Assembly: GCF_000382065.1 (NCBI RefSeq)
Contig: NZ_KB907500.1
Span: 124,001-188,000 of the forward strand
Direction of reading: 5' to 3'
Length of the DNA stretch: 64,000 nt
DNA from: Stenotrophomonas hibiscicola ATCC 19867
GTDB lineage: Bacteria; Pseudomonadota; Gammaproteobacteria; Xanthomonadales; Xanthomonadaceae
The translations under genes were made by a program, and so were the position numbers. Below are positions 24,086-33,223 of this stretch, piece by piece. The notes beneath the pieces are model-generated. The model ran no database searches, was not told where the DNA came from, and saw nothing but the letters and a program-made list of their open reading frames with translations. Within the stretch, counting starts at the first letter, position 1. The number at the start of each line of letters is the position of its first letter.

Positions 24086-25285
24086 TCAGGGCACGGCCAC
24101 AGGATAGGAGCCCAGCACCTTGATCTGCGCCGAGTGCGCTTCAAGTTCGGCCAGCGCCGCCTGCATCGGCGCGTCGTCGATGTGGCCGGCCAGGTCGATG
24201 AAGAAGCCGTACTCCCACTTGCCGTGGTGCGACGGCCGCGACTCGATGCGGTTCATGCTGATGCCGTGGCGGGCGAACGGGCTGAGCACGTCGAACAGCG
24301 CACCGGGCTTGTCATGGATGAACACCAGCACCGAGGTGCGGTCGTGGCCGGAGGTCGGGAAGATGTTGCGGCCCACCACCAGGAAGCGGGTGGTGTTGTC
24401 GGCATCGTTCTGGATCGGCTTGGTGACCACCTTCTTCAGGCCGTACACGTGGCCGGCACTCTCGCCGCCGATGGCCGCCGCGTCGTCGGCGTTGCGCGCA
24501 CGGCGCGCACCCTCGGCGTTGCTCGAAACCGGAATCTTCTCGGCCTTCGGCAGGTTGGCGCGCAGCCACGCCGAGGTCTGCATGAACGACTGCGGATGTG
24601 CGTAGATGCGCTCGATGTCCTCGATGCGGCCGCTGCGCGACATCAGGTACTGCTGCACGCGCAGTTCCACTTCGCCGCAGATCTTCAGGTTGGAGGTCAG
24701 GAACATGTCCAGGGTGATCTGGATGGTGCCCTGCCCCGAGTTCTCCACCGGCACCACGCCGAAATCGGCGTTGCCCGCTTCCACTTCCTGGAACACTTCC
24801 TCGATGCTGGCCATCGGCAGGCCCAGCGCCGAGCGGCCGAAGTGCTTGAGCACGGCCTGCTGGCTGAAGGTGCCTTCCGGGCCGAGGTAACCGATCTTCA
24901 GCGGCTCCTGCTGGGCCAGGCAGGCCGACATGATCTCGCGGTAGACGTGCACCAGCAGCTCATCGCTGAGCGGGCCTTCGTTGCGATCCACCACCATGCG
25001 CAGCACCTGCGCTTCGCGCTCGGGGCGGTAGTAGTCGACGGCGGCGGCGAGCTTGCCCTTGGCCTTGCCGACCTGATGGGCGAAGCGCGCGCGCTCGGCG
25101 ATCAGGCTCTGGATGTCGCGGTCGATCTGGTCGATCTTCGAGCGCACATCGGCCAGCGCCAGCGGCGCCAGGGTGGGTGCCGGGTTCGAGGCGGCCTTGG
25201 CCTTGCCCTTCGCCTTGGCGGGCGCGCTGTCCTTGGCCGGTTCGGCCTTCTTCGGCGCCTTCTTGCTGGATTTGCTGCTTGCCAT
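24086..25285 (-). CDS. pheA: Bifunctional chorismate mutase/prephenate dehydratase (P-protein)
   Basis: A 399-residue enzyme that converts chorismate to prephenate and then to phenylpyruvate. After an unusual Lys/Ala-rich N-terminal extension (about residues 1-45) come a chorismate mutase AroQ domain (DVRSKIDQIDRDIQSLIAERA, KGKLAAAVDYYRPEREAQVL), prephenate dehydratase (IGYLGPEGTFSQQAVLKHFG, VVPVENSGQGTIQITLD, NTTRFLVVG) and a C-terminal ACT regulatory domain (SVLVFIHDKPGALFDVLSPFARHGISMNRIESRP) for phenylalanine feedback. AAGGAA supports the start at 25285. Middle gene of the operon. Confidence 0.96.
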   Translation of the reverse strand: MASSKSSKKAPKKAEPAKDSAPAKAKGKAKAASNPAPTLAPLALADVRSKIDQIDRDIQSLIAERARFAHQVGKAKGKLAAAVDYYRPEREAQVLRMVVDRNEGPLSDELLVHVYREIMSACLAQQEPLKIGYLGPEGTFSQQAVLKHFGRSALGLPMASIEEVFQEVEAGNADFGVVPVENSGQGTIQITLDMFLTSNLKICGEVELRVQQYLMSRSGRIEDIERIYAHPQSFMQTSAWLRANLPKAEKIPVSSNAEGARRARNADDAAAIGGESAGHVYGLKKVVTKPIQNDADNTTRFLVVGRNIFPTSGHDRTSVLVFIHDKPGALFDVLSPFARHGISMNRIESRPSHHGKWEYGFFIDLAGHIDDAPMQAALAELEAHSAQIKVLGSYPVAVP

Positions 25286-25336
25286 CGGAATTCCTTGTTG
25301 CGGGGCCCGCACCCGACGGTGCGCGCCGTTCATTGC

Positions 25337-26422
25337 TCAGCCGTGACGCTGCTGGAAATCGGCCATGAAGGCGACCAGCGCCTCGGCCCCGGCCAGCGGC
25401 ATGGCGTTGTACAGCGAGGCACGGATGCCACCGACGACCTTGTGGCCCTTCAGCGCCAGCAGGCCGGCCGCCTTGGCCTCGGCCACGAAGCGGGCATCGA
25501 GATCGGCGTTGGGCAGGAAGAACGGGATGTTCATCCGCGAACGGGCCGCATGTGCAACTTCATTGCGGTAGAAGCCGCCGGAGCCGTCGATGGCTCTGTA
25601 CACCAGCGCGGCCTTGGCGGCATTGCGCTTGGCGAATTCGGCCACGCCGCCTTCGGCCAGCATCCACTTGAACACCAGCCCGGCCAGGTACCAGTTCCAG
25701 GTCGGCGGGGTGTTGAGCATCGAATCGCGGGCGACGTGCGAGCGGTAATCGAAGATGTCCGCACGTGGCTGGCCACTGCGCTCGAGCAGGTCGCGACGGA
25801 CGATCATCACCGCGATGCCGACCGGGCCAAGGTTCTTCTGCGCGCCGGCGTAGATCACGCCATAGCGGCGCACGTCCAGCGGTTCGCTGGCGATGGACGA
25901 GCTGAAGTCGGCGATCAGCGGAACGTTGCCGGTATCGGGAGCATCACGGAACTCGACGCCGTGGATGGTCTCGTTGGCGGTGATGTGCACGTAGGCGGCA
26001 CCGGGCGACAGCTGCCAGTCGGCACGCGCCGGCAGCGTGCGGTAGCCGTTGGCCTCGCTGCTGGCGGCGATGTTGACGTCGACGTAGACACCGGCCTGCT
26101 TGACCGCGGTCTTGCCCCAGTGGCCACTGACCACGTAGTCGGCACGCTGGCCCGGGGCGGCGAAATTGAGCGGGATCAGCGCCTGCTGGGTGGTGGCGCC
26201 ACCGGACAGGAACAGCACCGCATAGTCGTCGGGGATGTCGAGCAGGCGCCGCAGGTCGGCCTCGGCCTCGGCGGCCACGGACATGAATTCCGCGCCGCGA
26301 TGGCTCATTTCCACGATCGAAGCACCGGACCCGTGCCAGTCCAGCATTTCCGCCTGCGCCTGGCGCAGGACCGATTCCGGCAAGGTTGCAGGGCCGGCAC
26401 TGAAGTTGAACGCGCGCGTCAT
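25337..26422 (-). CDS. serC: Phosphoserine aminotransferase
   Basis: A 361-residue PLP enzyme that makes 3-phosphoserine (serine pathway) and 4-phosphohydroxythreonine (pyridoxal pathway). Family motifs: [22 protein letters not shown], the substrate loop [16 protein letters not shown] for PLP phosphate, and [12 protein letters not shown] with the Schiff-base Lys. The start at 26422 matches the family; the longer frame is unsupported. First gene of serC-pheA-aroA, 51 bp before pheA. In relatives gyrA lies upstream of this operon, but here gyrA is about 36 kb away on the same strand. Confidence 0.97.
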   Translation of the reverse strand: MTRAFNFSAGPATLPESVLRQAQAEMLDWHGSGASIVEMSHRGAEFMSVAAEAEADLRRLLDIPDDYAVLFLSGGATTQQALIPLNFAAPGQRADYVVSGHWGKTAVKQAGVYVDVNIAASSEANGYRTLPARADWQLSPGAAYVHITANETIHGVEFRDAPDTGNVPLIADFSSSIASEPLDVRRYGVIYAGAQKNLGPVGIAVMIVRRDLLERSGQPRADIFDYRSHVARDSMLNTPPTWNWYLAGLVFKWMLAEGGVAEFAKRNAAKAALVYRAIDGSGGFYRNEVAHAARSRMNIPFFLPNADLDARFVAEAKAAGLLALKGHKVVGGIRASLYNAMPLAGAEALVAFMADFQQRHG

Positions 26423-26532
26423 GTCACACCTGTGGGGCAAGACCCCTAGTATGCCGCAGTGCACCAGCCTTGCGGCCTTGTGGCGCAAGGGAAATTTGGT
26501 TTCATTGGAATCCATTGGCCGCCCGCATGGCG

Positions 26533-26672
26533 CCGGTAGTCGCCGACCTTGGTCGGCGTACGCCGTCAGCAGTCATTCCCGCCGAAGGAGCGTGCCGACC
26601 AAGGTCGGCACCTACCGGAAGCGGGTGGACACACGCCACGTGGGTAGCGTCGGGCCATGCCCGGCGGATACG
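26533..26672. repeat. Palindromic GTAG repeat cluster (SMAG-like)
   Basis: GTAG + CGCCGACC-TT-GGTCGGCG (26535-26558), then GTGCCGACC-AA-GGTCGGCAC + CTACC (26592-26615) in inverted orientation, then a third GTAG stem near 26645-26670. The first two share one stem sequence and form an inverted pair in the region upstream of serC. Confidence 0.78.
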
Positions 26673-26675
26673 GGG

Positions 26676-27482
26676 TCAGCGCGCGCCGAACCAGAGCAGC
26701 AGGCTGAGCAGCGCGGCCAGCAGCAGCGCACTGACCAGCAGCCACGGCCAGCGCCGGACCTTGCGCGGCACGGCCGGCAGCACCGGCGCCTGCTCGGCGT
26801 CCTGGCTGGACTCGTCTTCATCCGGCAGCGGGCGCCGGCGCGGGTCATGCGGCACTTCCAGCACAAACCGGTGCTGGCCATCAAACACCACCTGGTCGCC
26901 GGCCTGCAGCCAGCAATGGCGCACGGCCACGCCATTGACGCAGGTGCCGTCGGCACTGCCCAGATCGCGCAGCAGCACGCGATCACCATGCACTTCCACG
27001 CGGGCGTGTCGTTCGGCGAAGGCCGGATCGTCAATAGCGATGTCAGCGTCGCCGCCGCGGCCGATCAGGCGGGCCCGCGACAGGGTGAAGCTGCGGCCGT
27101 GGTGCAGGCCGCCAACTCCGCGCAACAGCCGCTGCTGCTCGTCGCTGCCTTCCTCGTTCTTCGGCGCAGGCGCCTGCAGCAGGCTCTCGACTTCACCTTG
27201 CAGGACCATCTCCACGCCGTCCACATACACCGCATCGCCCGCACGCAGCAGCGCCATGCGCCGCACCGGTCGACCGTTCACATGAATGCCGCGGATCCCG
27301 TTGCCGACCTGCAGCCACAGGCCGCGATCATCCAGGCAGAACTGCGCCAGCAACAGGGCACCATGGCCGGCATCGCCGAGCCGCACACTGCCGTTGGCCT
27401 GGCGCACGATGCGTTGCACCCCGGGCCGCAGCGGCTGGTCGGGCTGTTGTTGTTGGCTGAAGTGAACAAGCAGGTTCTGCAC
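26676..27482 (-). CDS. FHA-domain membrane protein
   Basis: A 268-residue protein with two forkhead-associated modules and a C-terminal membrane anchor. The first, degenerate module covers about residues 30-105 (VRLGDAGHGALLLAQ, GIHVNGRPVRRMALLRAGD); the canonical FHA is at about 130-210 (LIGRGGDADIAIDDPAFAERHARVEVHGDRVLLRDLGSADGTCVNG). Basic residues precede the segment WPWLLVSALLLAALLSLLLW. FHA domains bind phosphothreonine. The start at GTG 27482 (MQNLLVHFSQ) is preferred over the longer frame to 27563, which adds low-complexity sequence. No kinase gene is adjacent, so the partner is unknown. Confidence 0.8.
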   Translation of the reverse strand: MQNLLVHFSQQQQPDQPLRPGVQRIVRQANGSVRLGDAGHGALLLAQFCLDDRGLWLQVGNGIRGIHVNGRPVRRMALLRAGDAVYVDGVEMVLQGEVESLLQAPAPKNEEGSDEQQRLLRGVGGLHHGRSFTLSRARLIGRGGDADIAIDDPAFAERHARVEVHGDRVLLRDLGSADGTCVNGVAVRHCWLQAGDQVVFDGQHRFVLEVPHDPRRRPLPDEDESSQDAEQAPVLPAVPRKVRRWPWLLVSALLLAALLSLLLWFGAR

Positions 27483-27607
27483 GCGGCGCAGCCTAGCAGG
27501 TTGGTCGCCAACGAAGAAGAACCCAGGATGAGTGCTTGGCGCGGAGGCCCTCGATGCGCACAATGCTCGCCCTCATTGATCATCCCCGCCCTGCGCCAGG
27601 AGCCTGC

Positions 27608-27883
27608 ATGTCCACCATCGATGTCCGCCACGCCCACGGCCTGCCCGACGCGCAGGCGCGCGCCGCGATCGAGCAGGTCGCCGCCAAGCTGTCCGAGCGC
27701 TTCGGCCTGAAGTCGTCGTGGACCGCCGATGTACTGAACTTCTCCGGCAGCGGCGTGGACGGCGCGATCGAACTGCAGCCAGGCGCCGTGCGCGTGACGG
27801 CCAAGCTGGGCTTCCTGCTGTCGGCGATGAAGGGCATGGTCGAAGGCGAGATACAGCGCGTTCTGAAGGAAAAGCTGGGCTGA
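27608..27883 (+). CDS. Polyhydroxyalkanoic acid system family protein
   Basis: A 91-residue protein of the 'PHA_gran_rgn' family (STIDVRHAHGLPDAQARAAIEQVAAKLSERFGL, then FSGSGVDGAIELQPGAVRVTAKLGFLLSAMKGMVEGEIQRVLKEKLG), small cytoplasmic proteins found near PHA granule genes. AGGAG precedes ATG 27608. The neighbour is a phasin-like gene, but no PHA synthase is present in the window, so its link to granules here is by family only. Confidence 0.82.
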   Translation: MSTIDVRHAHGLPDAQARAAIEQVAAKLSERFGLKSSWTADVLNFSGSGVDGAIELQPGAVRVTAKLGFLLSAMKGMVEGEIQRVLKEKLG

Positions 27884-27963
27884 ACCCCGGCCGCGGCCAT
27901 CACGGCCGTGCAACGCCACGGCGCGCTACTCTCGGGGCAGGCCCAACTCCCACGGGAACTGCG

Positions 27964-28455
27964 ATGAACCACTATGAGAACGACGACCGCCGCAACGACG
28001 ACGCCTCTTTCGGTGACCAGGCCGAGCGCTTTTCGCGCAAGCTGAGTGACTCGGCGCAGCAGGTGTGGCTGGCCGGTCTTGGCGCTCTCGGCCGTGCACA
28101 GGCCGAAGGCAGCCGCTTCTTTGACGGCCTGGTGAAGGAAGGCGAAGCCTGGGAAGCCCGCCGCCGTGAGCGCAGCAGCGAACAGGGCCCGGGCTGGCGT
28201 GATAACGTCGAGAGCTCGCTGGACGAAGCCCGCGAGAAGGCCTCGGGCACCTGGAACAAGGTCGAGAAGGCCTTTGATGACCAGGTGCAGGGCGTGCTCA
28301 AGCGGTTGCATGTACCCACCGCCGACGAAGTGACGGCGCTCGAAGCCCGCATCGATGCCCTGCACGCGCGCCTGGCCAAGCTGGAAAACCGCGCCGCGTC
28401 CGGCACCGACGCCCCTGCTCCGGGCAGCCATCAGTCGCCAGGCGGCCTGCCCTGA
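27964..28455 (+). CDS. Phasin-like PHA granule-associated protein
   Basis: A 163-residue acidic helical protein resembling PhaF/PhaI phasins. The segment FSRKLSDSAQQVWLAGLGALGRAQAEGSRFFDGLVKEGEAWE (about residues 20-62) is the phasin signature, and the C-terminus (VPTADEVTALEARIDALHARLAKLENRA) is a leucine-zipper-like coiled coil. Phasins coat PHA granules. It follows the PHA-system protein with 80 bp between them, and a terminator follows. Without a PHA synthase here it may be a general stress-related helical protein. Confidence 0.8.
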   Translation: MNHYENDDRRNDDASFGDQAERFSRKLSDSAQQVWLAGLGALGRAQAEGSRFFDGLVKEGEAWEARRRERSSEQGPGWRDNVESSLDEAREKASGTWNKVEKAFDDQVQGVLKRLHVPTADEVTALEARIDALHARLAKLENRAASGTDAPAPGSHQSPGGLP

Positions 28456-28504
28456 CCGGCTCATTGTTGCAATGCAATAAACTTTGATTGACAATCGCGA
28501 GCAA

Positions 28505-28568
28505 CCCGCCAATCGCTTCGGCTGCCGTTTGTTCCCTCCCCTCACGGCTTCAGGATTGGCGGGTTTTT
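28505..28568 (+). terminator. Terminator with long loop
   Basis: CCCGCCAATC at 28505-28514 pairs with GATTGGCGGG at 28554-28563, followed by TTTTT. The 39-nt loop contains shorter internal pairing. It lies after the phasin-like gene. Confidence 0.7.
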
Positions 28569-28693
28569 CGTGCCTGCTGTATTCCGAACTGGGCGTTCCA
28601 TCACGCTTCCTGTCAGGAACCTCCTGACCCGGCCAGGTACCGCGACCTTTACACTGTCGTTCTCCGCTTTCGCCCCTTCCGCCCTACTCCTGC

Positions 28694-29704
28694 ATGCTCC
28701 CCTGGATCCTGGCCCTGCTGTCGGCCCTGCTTACCTGTTCCCTGGCTGTTGTCTATCTGTGGTGGATCAAGCGGCGGCAGAAGGAGATGCAACTCGGCCT
28801 GCAAGCCCTGGCCGGCATGCACTGGCGCGAGTTCTCGGTACTGGTCAAGCGCATGCTGCGCGAACAGCGCGGCCTGCGTGAACTGAATGACCCGGCGGAG
28901 GAATCCCGCGAGCCGAGCAGCGACTTCCTGCTCAGCGACGGCCCCAACCAGTGGCTGGTGTCCTGCAAGCATGGCCTTGCCTACCGTATCGGCACCGCCG
29001 CGGTGAACGAGCTGGGGGCTGCTGCGCGCCTGGCCGGCGCCAAGGGCGGCGTGCTGCTGACCGAAGGCCGGATGGAACGCGACGGGCGCAGCGCTGCCGA
29101 GAAGCAGGCGGTAGAAGTACTGGACGGTCCGCGCCTGTGGCCGTTGCTGCAGCCCTACCTGCCGGCAGAAATCGAAACCCGTGTGCGCGCCAGCGCCCGC
29201 CATGAAGCACTGCGCCGGATCGCCATTGCCGCGCTCGGCGCGGTCACGCTGGGCCTGCTGGTGGGATTGAGCCTGCAAGGCTTGCATGTGCAGGACACCC
29301 CGCCTGTTGCCGAGGTGGCGGACACCCCCGCGCCGGTTGCGCCTGTGGTTGAAGCGGCGCCCGAACCGGCGCCGGCCCCCGCCACCACGCCGCCGGCCGC
29401 TGCGCCTGCACCGGCCACGCCCTCAGCCGACGCGCGCAGCAACCCCAACCCGGATGCCGCCACGCTGGAGCGTTTCCAGGCCGATCTGTCCCGCGCCTTG
29501 GCCGGCAAGCCCGGTATCGCCAGCGGGGTCTGGCTGACCCGGCAGACGCTGGCGATCAACCGCACCGGCGAGCTGGACGCGGTGTGGCCGCAGGTCTGCG
29601 AGGAAGTGCTGCACTACCCCGCCCTGCGCAACGTGCGCATCCAGCTCAATGCCCGCCCCGGTGTGGATGAGCCGGTGCGCTGGCGCCAATGCGCCACGTA
29701 TTGA
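28694..29704 (+). CDS. Membrane-anchored Mrr-like restriction endonuclease domain protein
   Basis: A 336-residue protein. The N-terminal membrane segment (about 4-25) is followed by an Mrr_cat-like nuclease domain (about 42-160: MHWREFSVLVKRMLREQRG, DFLLSDGPNQWLVSCKHGLAYRIG, ELGAAARLAGAKGGVLLTEG, VEVLDGPRLWPLLQPYL), in which D-x-x-CKH would correspond to the D...QxK core. A second membrane segment (about 175-195) leads to a long Pro/Ala linker and a C-terminal domain with a small beta fold. Mrr-like domains cut modified DNA, but the membrane anchors and the CKH variant make the activity uncertain. Confidence 0.72.
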   Translation: MLPWILALLSALLTCSLAVVYLWWIKRRQKEMQLGLQALAGMHWREFSVLVKRMLREQRGLRELNDPAEESREPSSDFLLSDGPNQWLVSCKHGLAYRIGTAAVNELGAAARLAGAKGGVLLTEGRMERDGRSAAEKQAVEVLDGPRLWPLLQPYLPAEIETRVRASARHEALRRIAIAALGAVTLGLLVGLSLQGLHVQDTPPVAEVADTPAPVAPVVEAAPEPAPAPATTPPAAAPAPATPSADARSNPNPDAATLERFQADLSRALAGKPGIASGVWLTRQTLAINRTGELDAVWPQVCEEVLHYPALRNVRIQLNARPGVDEPVRWRQCATY

Positions 29705-29712
29705 TGGGGCAG

Positions 29713-29799
29713 CATCCACGCATGGCGTGGATCTACCAGGGATTCACACGCGTCGGATAATCCCAACCGGGATTCAGTAGATCCACGCCATGCGTGGAT
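29713..29799. repeat. Inverted pair of GTAG palindromes
   Basis: ATCCACGC-ATG-GCGTGGAT + CTAC (29714-29736) and GTAG + ATCCACGC-CAT-GCGTGGAT (29777-29799) share one stem and face each other. They lie between the Mrr-like gene and convergent hutC. Confidence 0.8.
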
Positions 29800-29805
29800 A
29801 CACCT

Positions 29806-30534
29806 CTAGCGCGCCCCAGGCGCGAAGCGCGCAACCAGGTCCCAGGCGTCGCCGAGGAACACCTGGCGCACGCGGGTGATCGGCTGTTCGCCACGCCAGG
29901 TCAGGCGTTCGATCACCAGGCAGGCGGTACCGGGCTTCACGTCCAGCAGCCTGGCGGTGGCGGTATCTGCCCCCCAGGCACTGATGCGGTGCTGGGCGCG
30001 GGTCCACGACACGTTCTGCAGCAGCCAGCTGCCCGGCGCGGTGGTACTGAAATCGACGTCCAGCACCTCGGGCACGCCGATGGGGCTGATCAGGCGATGC
30101 TCCAGCGCCAGCGGGCGGCCATCAGCCAGGTGCAGGCAACGCATCGCCAACAGCATTTCGCTGCCGGCCAGTTCCACTTCGCCGGCATTGCCCACTTCAG
30201 CCAGGCGCATCTCGCGCTGCAACAGCGTGTAGCCGTACTGATGCCCGCGCGAACCGACCTCCATCGCAATGTCCGGAATTTCCAGCGCCACCTGCTCCAG
30301 GTGTGGCGGCTGTCGCGCCACGAACGAACCCGCACGACGGCGACGTTCGATCATGCCGCTCTCGGCCAGCGCGGTCAGCACCTTGTTCACCGTCATCCGC
30401 GAGCAGCCGTACTGCTCCATCAGCTCGTGTTCGTATGGAATGCGGAAGCCCGGCGCCCATTCTCCGCTGAGGATGCGGCTTTCCAGATCGCTGCGGATAC
30501 GCTGGTTGAGCGTGGCGGACTTGCTGGCCTTCAC
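29806..30534 (-). CDS. hutC: Histidine utilisation repressor HutC
   Basis: A 242-residue GntR-family regulator of the HutC subgroup, a repressor relieved by urocanate. N-terminal winged helix (about 5-75: LNQRIRSDLESRILSGEWAPGFRIPYEHELMEQYGCSRMTVNKVLTALAESGMIERRRRAGSFVA) and UTRA effector domain (about 95-235). It is 27 bp downstream of hutF on the same strand, and the two diverge from hutIHGU. The shared promoter region is the probable target. Confidence 0.95.
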   Translation of the reverse strand: MKASKSATLNQRIRSDLESRILSGEWAPGFRIPYEHELMEQYGCSRMTVNKVLTALAESGMIERRRRAGSFVARQPPHLEQVALEIPDIAMEVGSRGHQYGYTLLQREMRLAEVGNAGEVELAGSEMLLAMRCLHLADGRPLALEHRLISPIGVPEVLDVDFSTTAPGSWLLQNVSWTRAQHRISAWGADTATARLLDVKPGTACLVIERLTWRGEQPITRVRQVFLGDAWDLVARFAPGAR

Positions 30535-30561
30535 GTAATGGGGTCCCGGTGGCGGAGGCGA

Positions 30562-31932
30562 TCAGCCCAGCACGCCCTTCAGGGCGGCGGCGAAGGCGGT
30601 GGTGATCGCCTCGCGTTGCAGGTGGCGGCCCTCGGCCACGCATTGGCGGCCATGGCGCCAGACCGATCGCAGCGCGCCATTACGTGCGGCGAACACCCAG
30701 CTGTCAAGCCATGCGTCACCCTTCCGCGCCTGCAGCGCGGGGTGCCCGGCATCCAGCTCGACCAGGTCGGCACTGGCCCCCACCTGCAGGCCAGCGGCCA
30801 CGCCCAGCGCCTGTGCGCCACCGTGCAATGCACCTTCGAACAGGAAGCGACCGGTGCTGCGGGTGGCATCCGGCGCCAGCACGTTGCGACCGCGCAGGGT
30901 CAGCCGCTGGCCGTATTCAAGCAGGCGCAGTTCTTCGGCCGCGTCGATCAGCACATTGGAATCGGAGCCGACGCCAAAGCGTCCGCCCTCGCGCGCGAAT
31001 GCCTGCATCGGGAACAGGCCGTCGCCCAGGTTGGCCTCGGTGATCGGGCACAGGCCGGCCACGGCCTGGCTGGCCACAATGGCCGCGCGCTCGTCATCGG
31101 TGATGTGGGTGGCATGCACCAGGCACCAGCGCGCATCCACCGGCGCATGGTTGTACAGCCACTGCACCGGGCGCTGGCCGCTCCAGGCCAGGCAGGCCTC
31201 CACTTCGCGCACCTGCTCGGCGATATGGATGTGCACCGGGCCGTCGGTTAGCGGCAGCAACGCACTCAGTTCCTCGCCGGTGACCGCACGCAGGCTGTGC
31301 GGTGCGATGCCGAGCACCGCGTCGGGCAGCGCGGCCAATGCCGGCTTGGCGGCCTCCAGCAGCTGCGCGAAACCCTCCACGTCGTGGATCAGGCGCCGCT
31401 GCGCTGGATTCGGCGCCGCCCCGCCGAAATCGGCATGCGCATAGAACACCGGCAGCAGGGTCAGGCCGATGCCGGTCTGCTCGGCTGCCGCCGCGATCCG
31501 TGCACTCATCTCGGCGCGGTTGGCATAGGCGCGACCATCGGCGTCGTGGTGCAGGTAGTGGAATTCACCGACGCGGGTAAAGCCGCTTTCGAGCATTTCC
31601 ATGTAGGCCTGGGCGGCGATGGCCTGCACCGCGTCCGGCCGCAGGTGGGCCAGGAAGCGGTACATCAGCTCGCGCCAGCTCCAGAAGCTGTCACCGTCAC
31701 CGCCGCCGATCTCGGTCAGGCCGGCCATGCCGCGCTGGAAGGCATGGCTGTGCAGGTTGGGCAGGCCGGGCACCAGGATGCCGACGCGGGTGTCGTCGTG
31801 CTGGGCGCCCTGCCCCGTGTGGATCGCCGTGACGCGGCCGTCCTGCACCTGCAGGCGGACATCGCGGGCCCATCCCTCGGCCAGCAAGGCGTGGACGGCA
31901 TGGAAACTGAGCGGGGAACGCGAATCGGACAT
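30562..31932 (-). CDS. hutF: Formimidoylglutamate deiminase
   Basis: A 456-residue amidohydrolase that converts formimidoylglutamate to N-formylglutamate and ammonia, the first step of the two-step branch. Metal-binding start motif LPNLHSHAFQRGMAGLTE, VHATHITDDERA, and the C-terminal GVGSDSNVLIDAAEELRLLE support this; length fits HutF. First gene of the hutFC unit, divergent from hutI with about 67 bp between starts. The presence of hutG further along confirms the two-step route (formylglutamate to glutamate plus formate). Confidence 0.95.
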   Translation of the reverse strand: MSDSRSPLSFHAVHALLAEGWARDVRLQVQDGRVTAIHTGQGAQHDDTRVGILVPGLPNLHSHAFQRGMAGLTEIGGGDGDSFWSWRELMYRFLAHLRPDAVQAIAAQAYMEMLESGFTRVGEFHYLHHDADGRAYANRAEMSARIAAAAEQTGIGLTLLPVFYAHADFGGAAPNPAQRRLIHDVEGFAQLLEAAKPALAALPDAVLGIAPHSLRAVTGEELSALLPLTDGPVHIHIAEQVREVEACLAWSGQRPVQWLYNHAPVDARWCLVHATHITDDERAAIVASQAVAGLCPITEANLGDGLFPMQAFAREGGRFGVGSDSNVLIDAAEELRLLEYGQRLTLRGRNVLAPDATRSTGRFLFEGALHGGAQALGVAAGLQVGASADLVELDAGHPALQARKGDAWLDSWVFAARNGALRSVWRHGRQCVAEGRHLQREAITTAFAAALKGVLG

Positions 31933-31958
31933 GGCTGGACAACCCGAAATGGACGCCT

Positions 31959-31978
31959 ATATTGTATAGACATATAAG
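31959..31978. promoter_or_regulatory. Candidate HutC operator/promoter
   Basis: An AT-rich imperfect palindrome around TTGTATAGACATATAA lies centrally in the 67-bp gap between divergent hutF and hutI, in otherwise GC-rich sequence. HutC sites in pseudomonads have a TGTATA/TATACA-like core. Both promoters probably overlap it, so one repressor could control both units. Confidence 0.55.
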
Positions 31979-31999
31979 CACAGCCGCGTTGTGGATGCC

Positions 32000-33223
32000 A
32001 TGCACGTCGATACCCTCTGGTCCAACGTCCACCTGATCACCCTCGACGGCGAGGGGCTGGGTGTCATCCGCGATGGCGTGCTGGCCTGCGCCGGCGGCCG
32101 CATCGTCCATGTCGGCCCGGCCGGCAGCGATGCCCACCTGGAGCCGACCACCCGCATCGATGGCGAAGGCCGCTGGATTTCGCCCGGCCTGATCGACTGC
32201 CACACCCACCTGGTCTACGCCGGCAACCGCGCCAACGAATTCGAGCAGCGCCTGCAGGGCGTGAGCTATGCCGAGATCGCCCGTGCCGGCGGCGGAATCG
32301 TCTCCACCGTGCGCGCCACCCGCGCCGCGACGCCGGAACAGCTGGCCCGCGAAAGCCGGCCGCGCCTGCTGGCCCTGCGTGCCGAAGGCGTGACCACGAT
32401 CGAGATCAAGTCCGGCTACGGCCTGACCTTGCCCGACGAACGCAAGCAGCTGCAGGTAGCGCGTGCGCTGGGCGAGGAATGCCAAGTCAACGTGGTCACC
32501 ACCTTCCTTGGCGCGCACGCGATTCCGCCGGGCCGCGAGGCACAGGAGTACACCGACGAGGTGTGCAACGTGATGATTCCGGCCATCGCCGGCGAAGGCC
32601 TGGCCGAAGCGGTGGACGTATTCTGCGAGAACATCGCCTTCTCGCCGGCGCAGGCGCGGCAGGTCTTCGAAGCGGCGCGCGCGAACGGGCTGGCGGTGAA
32701 GATCCATGCCGAGCAGCTGAGCAACCAGCATGGTGCTGAACTGGCGGCCAGCTTCGGTGCCCTCTCGGCCGACCATATCGAACATCTGGACGATGCCGGC
32801 ATCGCCGCGATGGCCGCCGCCGGCACCGTCGCCGTGCTGTTGCCCGGTGCCTTCTATTTCACCCGCGATACCACCCTCCCGCCGATCGCCGCGCTGCGTG
32901 CGGCCGGCGTGCCGCTGGCGCTGGCCACCGACAGCAACCCGGGCACTTCGCCGCTGACCAGCCCGCTGCTGGCGATGAACATGGGCGCCACCCTTTTCCG
33001 CCTGACCGTGGACGAGTGCATCGCCGGCTTCACCCGTGAAGCGGCGCGCGCGCTCGGACGCAGCGACCGCATCGGCCGCCTCGCCGTGGGCCTGGACTGC
33101 GACCTGGCGATCTGGGACATCGATGCCCCCGCCGACCTGGTCTATCGCATTGGATTCAACCCGCTGCACGCGCGCGTGGTGCGCGGACAGCCCGACCTGC
33201 CTGCCTCCTGGAGCAACACATGA
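32000..33223 (+). CDS. hutI: Imidazolonepropionase
   Basis: A 407-residue metal-dependent amidohydrolase that opens 4-imidazolone-5-propionate to formimidoylglutamate. Motifs: [16 protein letters not shown] (metal ligands), [43 protein letters not shown] and [10 protein letters not shown]. The ATG at 32000 is chosen over a GTG at 31991, which adds three residues. First gene of hutIHGU, overlapping hutH by 4 bp. Confidence 0.95.
   Translation: MHVDTLWSNVHLITLDGEGLGVIRDGVLACAGGRIVHVGPAGSDAHLEPTTRIDGEGRWISPGLIDCHTHLVYAGNRANEFEQRLQGVSYAEIARAGGGIVSTVRATRAATPEQLARESRPRLLALRAEGVTTIEIKSGYGLTLPDERKQLQVARALGEECQVNVVTTFLGAHAIPPGREAQEYTDEVCNVMIPAIAGEGLAEAVDVFCENIAFSPAQARQVFEAARANGLAVKIHAEQLSNQHGAELAASFGALSADHIEHLDDAGIAAMAAAGTVAVLLPGAFYFTRDTTLPPIAALRAAGVPLALATDSNPGTSPLTSPLLAMNMGATLFRLTVDECIAGFTREAARALGRSDRIGRLAVGLDCDLAIWDIDAPADLVYRIGFNPLHARVVRGQPDLPASWSNT

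Noticed and set aside
24134..26449. A 771-residue plus-strand frame
   Set aside because: It is antisense to pheA and serC, both certain.
24007..26675. A phenylalanine attenuator or riboswitch before serC-pheA-aroA
   Set aside because: No Phe-rich leader peptide or alternative hairpins were seen; PheA has an ACT domain for feedback instead.
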